DNA of 64,000 bases from Spongospora subterranea (taxonomy: Eukaryota; Endomyxa; Phytomyxea; Plasmodiophorida; Plasmodiophoridae), in the NCBI GenBank assembly GCA_900404475.1, contig OUQQ01000001.1, forward strand, positions 1 to 64,000. The letters run 5' to 3'. A model generated the notes under the pieces. It was not told where the DNA came from. It worked only from the letters and a program-made list of their open reading frames with translations, and did no database searches. Of the stretch, positions 55,121-64,000 are shown piece by piece. The position numbers and the translations under genes were made by a program. The first letter of the stretch is position 1. Each line of letters begins with the position of its first letter.

Positions 55121-58100
55121 ATGCGGGTGCATGGTAGTCGATCGGCGCGGTTGTCGTCTGCTTTACATATTCTATCAACAGCGACGATATGGATGTGTTT
55201 TCAGTATGCCTTAATATCGCTGCGTTCTCTTCAGATCCCGATTCTGTATAACTCACTGTCGATGGCGTGCATCACTACTGCCTGCTGGGGAATATTCATC
55301 GTGTTCACAGTCCGGATTCTTGCAAGGCGTCAATTCATCTCATGGTATAGCAGCATATCTGATGATCAACAAACTGTCACCCACACTGCCGCACCTGAGC
55401 TAGAGCTTCCTTTCCTTACCGATCCAGATTTAGAGGCAACCCGTCGTTCTGACCGGTATTCTGTTTGTTCATTCTCTTATCTTATATGCTTATTGGTCAC
55501 TTCCAATATATTGCTCGCCGTATGCAATAATTACCTGAATAGAGGTTCAATGAGCACAGTGTCCAAACTCAACTTGCCGTTGATACTGAATGGTGTTTCC
55601 ATGATATGTTTCTATATTGCATCCGCTTCAAGGCGTGTCCTCTCTGTCGCATTTGCTGTCAATCAGTTTATCTTGACCTTATACTTCACTTTATATCCGG
55701 GGTTTCCACTTCTAGCAGCCATGGTCAACGGACTCAATACAGTCGCCTTCCTTTGCATGCATCTTGGCTGGTACACGCCATTCAGAGCCAACTCATCATA
55801 TAGAGGGTTCGATAACGCTTCGTTTTTCTCACAATACACGTTTTGGTGGATTCTGCCAGCGCTGGTGGCGGCTAAAACAAAGGATAAATTGGACATGAGC
55901 GACCTGCCCGACTTACCTGTTGCTGACTCTCCCACAGTACTAGAAGAGAGATTTCGAGTTGAACTGATAAAGTTTTTCGACATGCAGGACAGAATATCGA
56001 AACCAATCCGCTTACTCATCATAACCTGTTATTCGATTCAGAAACGGGTTTTTCTTTCGTCTTATTTTCATGGTATTGCCTTCCTCGGCTGTATGTTTAT
56101 TGATCCAATAATCATTGCCGTTCTCCTATCTCGGCCCTCGTCAATGTCTTATGCATGGGTTCTCATGTTCGCCTTATCCCTCAGCATGTTTATACGTGTT
56201 AGTTGTATGGAGTATTGCTATTTTCAATCGACCCGAGTCGCCAATAACGTTCGCACGGCTCTAGGCCAGGCAATATTCAACCGAGCAATTTATCGATATC
56301 TGGCTGTCGACCCCGCGAAATGGAGCAATCTAATGATCACAGATGCCGATAGATTAGGAGGTTGGTCATGGGGTGTGCTTTGCTTAGCCCAATGGACTTG
56401 GGCTGTAGTGTCGCTCCCATTCGTGTTTTATTTTCTTCACAAGACGGTGGGGAATGGTGCGTTCCTTGGCGTTTGTTGTTTGTTGTCAAGCGCCTTCACA
56501 TCCAGATTCTTTGGAAGACGCCTGCATGCTATTCAGGTGCATCTACAGAAATGTCGAGACAATCGTACTAGTTGTCTGCAAACGTTTTTAACGTCGGTGA
56601 AAGTTACTAAACTTGAGTCATTACAAGACATCTGGCTCGACCGCCTTGAACAAGCTCGAAATATGGAGCTGATCGAACTCGCTAGAATTCAGTATGTGTC
56701 TGCGTTCAGCTGTTTATGTGGAGCTCTCCTCTCTCTCGCTGTTCCGGTTAGCATGTTCACCTGGCGGGTCCTAATCGATCATCGGCCGTTGGATGCTCGC
56801 ACAGCCTTTACTGCTCTTGCCTGGATAGCGCAAATGCAATGGTCGATCAGCACATTGCCGTCCATATACAATGCTTGGGCGGGTCTATCACCATCATTTG
56901 GTCGCATTGCAGATGCATTGCTTGAACCTGATCAGGCGAATCAATCAAACCTGCATCAGTTCCAAGTCTCGAAAGGGTTGCTCGTTGTAGTTGGGGCAAC
57001 AGGAAGCGGTAAGTCAACGCTGCTGAATAATCTTGCTTCTTGCAATACTGGCCTATTATGCCCTCAGAGACCGTTCTTGTTAAACTCATCCATCGAAGAG
57101 AATGTTCTTTTTGGGATGAAGCTCGATCAAGACCGTCTTGACGACGCCATCAAGCGAACTGGCCTGGACTGCGACTTAGCATCATTTCCTGCTGGCCAAT
57201 TAACTCAAGTCGGTCCCAATGGAGTTCAACTTTCTGGCGGTCAACGAGCGCGCATCGGGCTGGCCCGAGCGATATACTCAGATTCGAATATAATACTGCT
57301 AGATGACGTTCTGTCAGCTGTTGATAGATCTACAGGTTCTCACCTATGGTCAAATGTCATCACCTATTTTCATCGCAATGGGAAAAGTGTTGTTCTTGTC
57401 ACACACGAACTTCGATATCTGGCGTCGCCGATCATCGATTGTGTTATTCTGATGGATCAGGGACAAATAATCGTCTCTTCTCCATTGAACTCGATCCCCA
57501 GCCATATTCGCGAAAAATATAGAAGTTTTCTGGTTGACTCTGAAAACGACGACAATCACGTACGTGGTCGTTCATCTGACAGTGATATCGTTGGTCCACA
57601 ATTAATGTCGCCACGCGAGAATGGCGTTGCTCTCTCGGAGGTGTACAACTTCCTATCGAGCCATCTTCAGACCCTGAAAGGCAAAGTCATCAATGCTGAT
57701 CTGATCGATAACCGTATATTGTCAAATTTCATCGATATTCCCGACCATAACGCCAGCGAGAACAAGAATACCGGCTCGGTGACATTTTCAGACTTCTCTG
57801 TCTATTTGGACGAATTTGGGGTTTACATTTATGTGCTTGTCGCCTTAGCCATTTCTCTTTCGATTGCATCTGTCTCAGCAAACATATGGCTAGCATTGTG
57901 GTCGCAGGGCGAATCCAGTTCTAGATGGAGCCAGCATAAGTGCTTGACGATATACATCATTTTGGGCCTAATTGAATGTCTGCTCATGTGCTACCAGAGA
58001 ATAATTCTCACCAAATACTCGCTCGTTGCCTCTGCTAATATCCACAGGAAGATGGCAAGTAAATTGGTGGAGGTTGGTCCGACGATCTTGGCTATCGCGA

Positions 58101-59654
58101 TTAAACTAATGAAATGTTAGGCTCCGTTGTCGTTCTTTGATACACATTCTCAAGGAATGATACTGAACCGATTCTTGCAGGATATGGCCAATATTGATAC
58201 ATCTGTGCCTTCGTCTATGAATGATCAGATCTCCAAAACCTTGACCATAATTTCTCAGTTTACCTTGATCGCTTTTTACGCTCCGTTCGTCTGCTTGATC
58301 ATTCCGATCATGCTCCCGCTCTATGTATATATATTTCGAATGGTACGGACGGCAGCAAGGGATTCCCGCCGTCTAGAATCCGAATCAAAAAGTCCAGTCT
58401 ATGAGTTCTTTGGGGATGTTCTCAGGGGCCATGAAATCATTCATTGCGCTTCAGCTCAAGACCGATTCCAACGCCGCAACCGTAAGTTCGTGCAGAATAT
58501 GTCAGCCTCCAAAGTTGGTAATGAGGCAGTTATGAAGTGGGCACAAGCTCTTACTGCCCAGGTATCTGGAATTTCCATTAAACTGGCGTTGCTTGTTGAA
58601 TACTTGCTTAGGCCAGTTGTTTACTCTACTTCGTAACCGGGTTCGTCGGCATCATTTATATATATCGTGGTCATATGGAGCTGGGCGAATTCGGTTTGAT
58701 ACTTCTTTACGCCGCTAGTTTACAAAGAGGCTTAATGGACTATCTAATGGGTTTGACAAACCTTGAAACAAACATGATATCTGTGGAGAGAGTAGCGGAA
58801 TTTTTGAAGTTGCCTAGCGAGCACGATTTCTACCCGACTGATGAGGGTATTGTTGACCCATCATCGTGGCCGACAGCTGGCAAAATAGAGCTCGCCGATA
58901 TAGCTATGCGATATGCTATCAATAAGCCAGAGATCCTGAAAGGCATTTCAATAACTATTGAGCCGCTTTCAAAGGTAGCAATCATTGGAAGGTAATCGAT
59001 ATCAATGGAGGGACCGTCATGATTTCAAAGATTGATATTTTCAGAACTGGATGTGGCAAAAGCTCCTTATTTTCGGCGTTAGCGTCACTATATCCCATCA
59101 TTCGAGGCTCTATCATCGTCGATGGAATACGCCTAGCTAACCTCCCGCTACTCTCAGCTAGGAATGCGGTTACTGTAATCCCTCAAGATCCCGTTATTTT
59201 TGCAGGAACAGTCAGGTCTAATATATGTTTTGGCCAATACTTCTCGGATGAAAGAATCTGGGATGTCCTCGAGATGACAAAAATGTCAGAGTGTGTTAAG
59301 GATTTGGGTGGACTTGACTCTGATCTTCAAGAAGGAGGGGCTAACCTTAGTGCCGGTGAAAGGCAGCTATTTTGTATGGCAAGAATGTTGGCTAGAGGGC
59401 AGCTCAAGGTGCTCCTTTGCGATGAGCCTACTTCCAATGTCGATCGACTGACTGGCTCTTCAATGGTTGACGTCTTTCTGGGGCTAAACGCCACAGTTCT
59501 GATGATCATGCACAGGCTAGAGAACCTAGAAAAATTCGATCGGATTGTTTTGATGGATTCTGGTTTCATTACGGAATGTGGAGCACCAAAGAATCTGTTG
59601 AGTGATGAATCGTCTTTAGTCAGGCAGTTTATAGATCGATATACGCCTGCTTGA
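55121..59654 (+). CDS. ABC transporter, ABCC (MRP) family, full length
   Basis: Four exons (55121-58072, 58121-58561, 58612-58991, 59045-59654) give 1460 residues. An N-terminal group of helices (TMD0-like) precedes two TMD-NBD halves. NBD1 has Walker A GATGSGKST, signature LSGGQRARI and Walker B IILLDD, with Asp at the catalytic Glu position, as is typical of ABCC NBD1. TMD2 starts APLSFFDTHSQGMILNRF. NBD2 has Walker A TGCGKSS (split by an intron within GR|TGCGKSS), signature LSAGERQLF, Walker B VLLCDEPTS and switch His MHRLENL. ABCC proteins export conjugated or anionic compounds at the plasma or vacuolar membrane. NBD1 is unusual: only about 14 residues separate GKST from the Q-loop PQ, where relatives have near 28. 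The ATG at 55121 is the first. Confidence 0.94.
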
Positions 59655-59715
59655 CAAAGTAATCATGGAATGTTTCAAAAGATAATCGATAGAAATAAAC
59701 AAACTGCCCAGTCTG

Positions 59716-61476
59716 TCACCAGCAACTCAGCGGATCCCACCACTTATCGTCGCTGCATTGCCGTTTACGGTCATCTCCATCAACCACGAACACCCACTCG
59801 TTGGTTCCTTCTATTTTAACCCCGTCTAAGTGATGACTGAATGTATTCCAATGCTCTTGTGGCGAAGGCTTTCTGTCATGGGTTGGTTGCGCTCGCTCGG
59901 CGATTAATTTTTCAGAGTATGAAGACTTATTTAGCATCGTTATTTCGATAATGGAAATATATTCCCCATAGCGGTCAATCTGGGTTTGTGAGATTCTGTA
60001 GAGTTTTCCGTCAATTGCATGAATGCGTCCTCCAGGACGTTCGTGGTTGCCGCCAAGGCTGCACACCGGGTTCGCAGGATGCAAACTATACGGTCCACGA
60101 AGTTTGTCGGCGAAGTAGATTATTAGTCTACGGTCGTCATCCATGGCGAATATGTACCAGGTACCATTGTAAAGGATTGCAGAAGAATCTACTAATGGCC
60201 TTTCGACCAAAACTGTATCCAGCTCCCAACGAATTGGAAACTCTGTTGCTCTATACAGTCGCAATTGCTTATCCTTACTTGTTTCGGGCATCATATAAAC
60301 CTCGTCTTCACTCTCGAATACAAATGGGAATGATGCATGACGAGTGTCATGGAGAACCTGTCCTGTGAATCTCCATTCGAGACCAGAGCTTCCTTTGACT
60401 TCATGAGCATGACAAATAACTCCTCGGGCCGAATTGTGGTAGGTCGGGTCTTCGACAAGAGCTTCGAAGAACATGTGAAGTTGATTTTCACGTCGAATAA
60501 GAAATGGATCCGCAACATAGAACGTACGATAGCCATTAATCATTGGTGCGTTGAATCGAGAAACAACTGGATTACAACCAGCAGATTCGCAATTGACAAA
60601 TGGATCATGCAAATCAAAAATCGACGATCCCGTCATAATCCCGATTGACCATCCAATCTTCTCCATAGGGTTTGGTCGAGCAGGGCATCTTAGGATGGCC
60701 TGGAGTTGATCAGGTTTTGGAGCCAATATGCGACGGCATCGCGGATCATCAGCAAAAGATACATAGCCACATTGTCGGGCAAATATTGACCATAGGTCAA
60801 GCTCGGTTTGAACCAGCCGCCGATCGTGAGAAGGAACAATCAAATGTTTGGATGGAACTGCCCTGAGGCAAGCATCATGGCTTGGCATCGAATTCGGGCA
60901 AGAGATTGCACGGCCGTAAAAGAAGCACTTGCCTAATGAAGGTGTCTCCCCGAAATGGATATGCATATTGGCATGCACATTTGGGACTTCATTATTGATA
61001 CACGATATTGTTTCTTGAACATCTTGTGATTTAGAGCACTTCCAACCTGGGCTGTGGAGAATAAGCTCCTCCGACACATGTTTGGCTTCTAAACCGTCAA
61101 CGGGGATTAATGAAACTGATAGAGGAAGGTCGGTTAACAACGAGCCACTTCGTCCCAATTGGTGATGGGTTTCGTGAGATACCCACCAAATCACATTTAA
61201 GCCATCAAGAGAATTCATCATGATCGTCATTTGCTCCGATAACCAGGTTTCCAGACCTTTACCAGGTTTGACATAACGATCCAACAGTCGACAGCTATCT
61301 GCCAAAGTATCAACCTGGACCTTTTGCTCCAGGATCGTTGATCTTTCGTTGGACTGGAAAGAATGGAGCTGTAGAGAAGAAGTCCCGGACGACCTGATCT
61401 TGACCAGAGTGATGCAGGTTGCCAACAGTAGGAATGAATGAAAGACGTGCCTTATTCTGATATTTTCTAACCTCAT
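59716..61476 (-). CDS. GINT1 N-terminal-domain protein (five-bladed-propeller-like), Golgi
   Basis: Single-exon gene of 586 residues. A basic N-terminus and one hydrophobic segment (VFHSFLLLATCITLVKI) predict type II Golgi anchoring. The C-terminal half matches the N-terminal domain of plant GINT1 (glucosamine inositolphosphorylceramide transferase 1): WSIGIMTGSSIFDL, FYVADPFLI, ASFPFVFESEDEVYMMPE, QLRLYRATEFPIRWELD, ERPLVDSSAI, NGTWYIFAMDD, and WNTFSHHLDGVKIEGTNEW. Blocks of this type recur like beta-propeller blades of arabinanase-like folds. In plants it is fused to a C-terminal GT64 domain; here the GT64 domain is absent and a stand-alone GT64 gene lies at 32.4-33.5 kb. The N-terminal ~270 residues are less conserved, with several Cys. 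It is convergent with the ABCC gene, with stops 61 nt apart. Confidence 0.88.
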   Translation of the reverse strand: MRLENIRIRHVFHSFLLLATCITLVKIRSSGTSSLQLHSFQSNERSTILEQKVQVDTLADSCRLLDRYVKPGKGLETWLSEQMTIMMNSLDGLNVIWWVSHETHHQLGRSGSLLTDLPLSVSLIPVDGLEAKHVSEELILHSPGWKCSKSQDVQETISCINNEVPNVHANMHIHFGETPSLGKCFFYGRAISCPNSMPSHDACLRAVPSKHLIVPSHDRRLVQTELDLWSIFARQCGYVSFADDPRCRRILAPKPDQLQAILRCPARPNPMEKIGWSIGIMTGSSIFDLHDPFVNCESAGCNPVVSRFNAPMINGYRTFYVADPFLIRRENQLHMFFEALVEDPTYHNSARGVICHAHEVKGSSGLEWRFTGQVLHDTRHASFPFVFESEDEVYMMPETSKDKQLRLYRATEFPIRWELDTVLVERPLVDSSAILYNGTWYIFAMDDDRRLIIYFADKLRGPYSLHPANPVCSLGGNHERPGGRIHAIDGKLYRISQTQIDRYGEYISIIEITMLNKSSYSEKLIAERAQPTHDRKPSPQEHWNTFSHHLDGVKIEGTNEWVFVVDGDDRKRQCSDDKWWDPLSCW

Positions 61477-61938
61477 TATAATTGGGCTAATAGATTAGCG
61501 TTATGAGATATGCCGATACGAGGTATTGTAACCCCCAACATAACTTGTGCTGTTACCTGTTCATGACTGTGCTACTGTACTGTATGGGTGGGCGTGGGCT
61601 TGTTTCTGCACATACGGAACCAGAAACGCTACCCGTTGGCCATACTGATTACATGTCGCTCTTCCAGTAGGGACGTCTCAGCCACGTTTATTTCGGGGTA
61701 ATCAGTGGAACGAACGGTTGAGTGATATCCATAGAGGTGATGCCTGCCATGCTCATGCCACAATTACACACTATAGTCGGCAAAAATTCTCCTACCTGAC
61801 GAATACGCAAACGGTCGCAATCAACATAGGTCAGCCTTTCTCAGCGACATGCTTAGTCCAGGTAATTCTGGTTTTCAAACGTTCCCATGATGCTTCTGAC
61901 TGTACTTTCTGGAAATAAATATGTATTATCTGAATGTT
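61477..61938. other. Intergenic region, no gene seen
   Basis: About 460 nt between the DIS3 stop and the start of the GINT1-N gene on the same strand. It should hold the promoter of the latter. No motif was recognised. Confidence 0.5.
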
Positions 61939-64000
61939 TCATCGCATATCTGTATCGTCGATTCCTAGAGACGTCTGACCCCACCTAATCCGGTTGCCAC
62001 ACCGCATCGTTGGAGTTGCTTTATTGTCGACTGCGTTCGATGTCGCACTGACGTTCACAACCGATAAAGTTTTTTGCATCATCATGTACATTGACATCTC
62101 ATCAATCTTGGCTTTACACACTTTATTGACTGGAACTTCACCAAGATTCTGCATCTTTCGCACTTCTTTCTCAGGGAATATTTCCATTGTGAGTTGATAT
62201 GACGATTTGGAGACGGGAGACCGCCATTGTTGTAGATCCCATACCAAATACGAATTTGGCATTACAATGTTGGAAGAAGCACCAGATCCAGATGGTGCTA
62301 TCTGGATCACGATTCGGTCGAACAGTTTTAATCGAACCTTCAAATCCCATCCTTCAATTAAAATATCAACATGAAGTCCCGACGACTCCGGAATGATATC
62401 AGCCTTGGTGCTTAATGATTCTAATCCAATGATGCATTGGGCATTGTTACGGTCGGTAAATCGCACGTTCAATTTGCGGTGAAATTCGGGTACAAACACT
62501 GTAATTGTTTTACTCTTGTTGATCGATACGATGAACCCCTCGTGTCTTGATTCGCCACGACTCATCATGTACAGTGAAAAAAATAGATCAGATGAATCGC
62601 GTTGCGCCATTTTAGATGTGCGATTGCGTTCGTTGATATGTTCGCAGATGTTTTGGAGAAATCCCGAATCTGAAAACTGAGGAGGTGGATTTGAGTCTGT
62701 AATGGCGATTGCAGCGAGCAGAAGGCGATGGACGATAACATCAGCATATCTTCTGATCGGAGACGTGAAATGTGTATAAAACTCAACAGCCAGGCCATAG
62801 TGCCCTAAATCTGCTGTAGAAACACAGTACTGTGCCTCTGTCAATGCTTTTGCAGACATAGAATTGACAATACGGGCTATCCAATTGTCAGTTGAAGATA
62901 ATGATAGATTACGCAGAGATTCGGCGACAGATTTGTTCGAGGATGTGTCCAAAGACCCGCCAGCTGCGCAAACCATTTGCTCCAATTCTCGATAGCGATG
63001 AAGTTCAGGAGGTCTATGCCTTCGCATCAGTGACCCAGAGGGATATACTTCAGATAACTTTTTAGCAACAGCGCTATTGGCTGCAATCATCAACTCGGCA
63101 ACAATATCGTGAAACTCGAGTTCCTCGTGATGCGCCATCTCGACATTGGTTCCGTCATTTACTGTTTCAACACGGAAACTCGACTCAAAACTTTGAATCT
63201 CCAATGCTCCGTTACGAATTCGCTCAGCCTTTAGAAGACGGCCAAGTCGAAGTAAATGGTGCAAATTCGGGCGCATTTCAACTGCGACAGCGTGCTTGCC
63301 AATTAGTGCTTTACCGTCCGAAATTGCCTGCGCTTCGGCATATGAAAGAGCATATTTTGATCTGATGATTGTGCGACAAAACCGGGGTGTACTCAACAAT
63401 CCATCAGGACTCATGGTCCAGAAGACACTCATCTGACAAGCTTCAAATTAAATTTTTAAAAGAAAAATGGCGATTGACATCGGAATGCACGTACTGCGAA
63501 CCGGTCTACGCCTTCATGTAAGGAGCAGATGTTTTCGCTGAGAAGCTCAGGCAACATATTGATACGCTGATCAATCAAGTAAACGGTGGTGCCTCGGCGA
63601 CGTGCTTCAAGGTCAAGGCGTGAATCAAATGGTATGAATGCCGTCACATCTGCAATGTGAACTCCAATCTCAACGTTATTCCCACCTATATCGCGAGCAG
63701 AGAGAGCATCATCGATGTCCACGCATCCACTGTTGCGCGTCAATGTATTGTTTACCAATTACGTTGTGACAGTTGACTTACGGAGGGTCAATACTGCAGA
63801 TCAGGTGGGAATTGCGAAGATCACGTCGCCCCAATTCCATTTCAGGGGTAATCGACCATTCAGGATCAGGTAAATCTGTCTTCCAATGCTCGTACACGTA
63901 ATTTTCTTGCTCAATACCGTGTTCAAGGAGAATCGCTTTAGTTTCGACATGAATGTTTCCACTTTCTCCAAGAAACGAGATAATATGGCCGTCAGGATAT
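61939..64000 (-). CDS. DIS3: Exosome exonuclease DIS3/Rrp44, 3' part (truncated by window edge)
   Basis: Three exons are visible (64000-63782 partial, 63729-63495, 63432-61939), joined in phase. The first reads YPDGHIISFLGESGNIHVET and WSITPEMELGRRDLR. The join gives SIDPPGCVDIDDALS, the RNB catalytic motif with its metal-binding aspartates, then EIGVHIADVTAFI, RRRGTTVYLID and MLPELLSENICSLH. Exon 3 carries YALSYAEAQ, NSAVAKKLSEVYP, LGHYGLAVEFYTHFTSPIRRYADVIVHRLL (written in parts) and an S1-like C-terminal domain. It degrades RNA 3' to 5' as the catalytic subunit of the nuclear and cytoplasmic exosome. The PIN and cold-shock domains, and the start, lie beyond the right edge. The tail after the S1 domain is longer than in human DIS3. 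Confidence 0.95.

Noticed and set aside
58562..58636. Frameshift or pseudogene in the second half of the ABCC gene
   Set aside because: A 50-nt intron (58562-58611) with a GTATCT donor and TTAG acceptor restores the frame and the expected transmembrane helix.
1..64000. tRNA genes, rRNA genes, CRISPR arrays, insertion sequences or bacterial operons
   Set aside because: No GGTTCRA-type T-loop with matching acceptor stem was noticed by eye, no repeat-spacer array, no transposase ORF; spliced eukaryotic genes throughout. A tRNAscan or covariance-model run would be decisive and could not be done.

Overview
This is nuclear DNA from a unicellular eukaryote. Nearly every recognisable gene is a conserved eukaryotic housekeeping gene, and most are cut by short GT-AG introns, typically 40-80 nt and almost all 42-100 nt. 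Codon usage fits the standard code, because TAA, TAG and TGA all occur as natural stops. GC content is moderate and genes are packed tightly on both strands, with several convergent pairs whose stops lie only 20-190 nt apart. The gene set includes proteins usually absent from Dikarya but found in flagellated or animal-like lineages: CSTPP1/C11orf49-like, TMEM18, MRNIP-like, an exostosin-type GT64 and MAPKBP1/WDR62-like. I infer a flagellated early-diverging fungus or related opisthokont protist; the sequence alone does not settle which.

Layout. 1-7 kb: an intronless P-type IIC ATPase on the minus strand and a gene-poor stretch with a 142-nt inverted repeat. 7-14.3 kb: a coiled-coil protein, a coiled-coil RING protein, an ENTH epsin, mitochondrial ribosomal protein bS16m and an unknown protein. 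14.4-16.6 kb: the ER Hsp70 BiP ending in HDDL. 16.6-19.8 kb: poorly resolved, possibly small membrane or secreted genes. 19.8-26.5 kb: VPS11 (14 exons) and a WD40 MAPKBP1/WDR62-like protein. 27-31 kb: sulfite oxidase, TMEM18 and an MRNIP-like protein. 32-36.5 kb: a GT64 glycosyltransferase, the splicing factor RBM22 and member A of an unrecognised small protein family. 38.8-45 kb: an RNase III-domain mitochondrial protein, a calmodulin-like protein and eIF4G. 46-54.8 kb: a CSTPP1 homologue, an ICE2-like CCCH protein, member B of the small family, an ANTH (AP180/CALM) adaptor and a TPR-SAM protein. 55-64 kb: a full-length ABCC transporter, a protein matching the N-terminal domain of plant GINT1, and the exosome nuclease DIS3, which runs off the window.

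There are no operons. Functional themes recur by chance or ancestry: membrane traffic (epsin, ANTH, VPS11), RNA processing and translation (RBM22, DIS3, eIF4G, bS16m, RNase III), and Golgi glycosylation. The most interesting points are: (i) the two halves of the plant GIPC glycosyltransferase GINT1 occur here as two separate genes 26 kb apart; (ii) a two-member small protein family, 14 kb apart, with the same intron position; (iii) a IIC ATPase with altered cation-site residues; (iv) an ICE2-like protein carrying two CCCH zinc fingers; (v) a cilium-associated CSTPP1 homologue. Exon coordinates were worked out by hand from frame continuity, splice signals and family conservation. Where the phases failed, this is stated.
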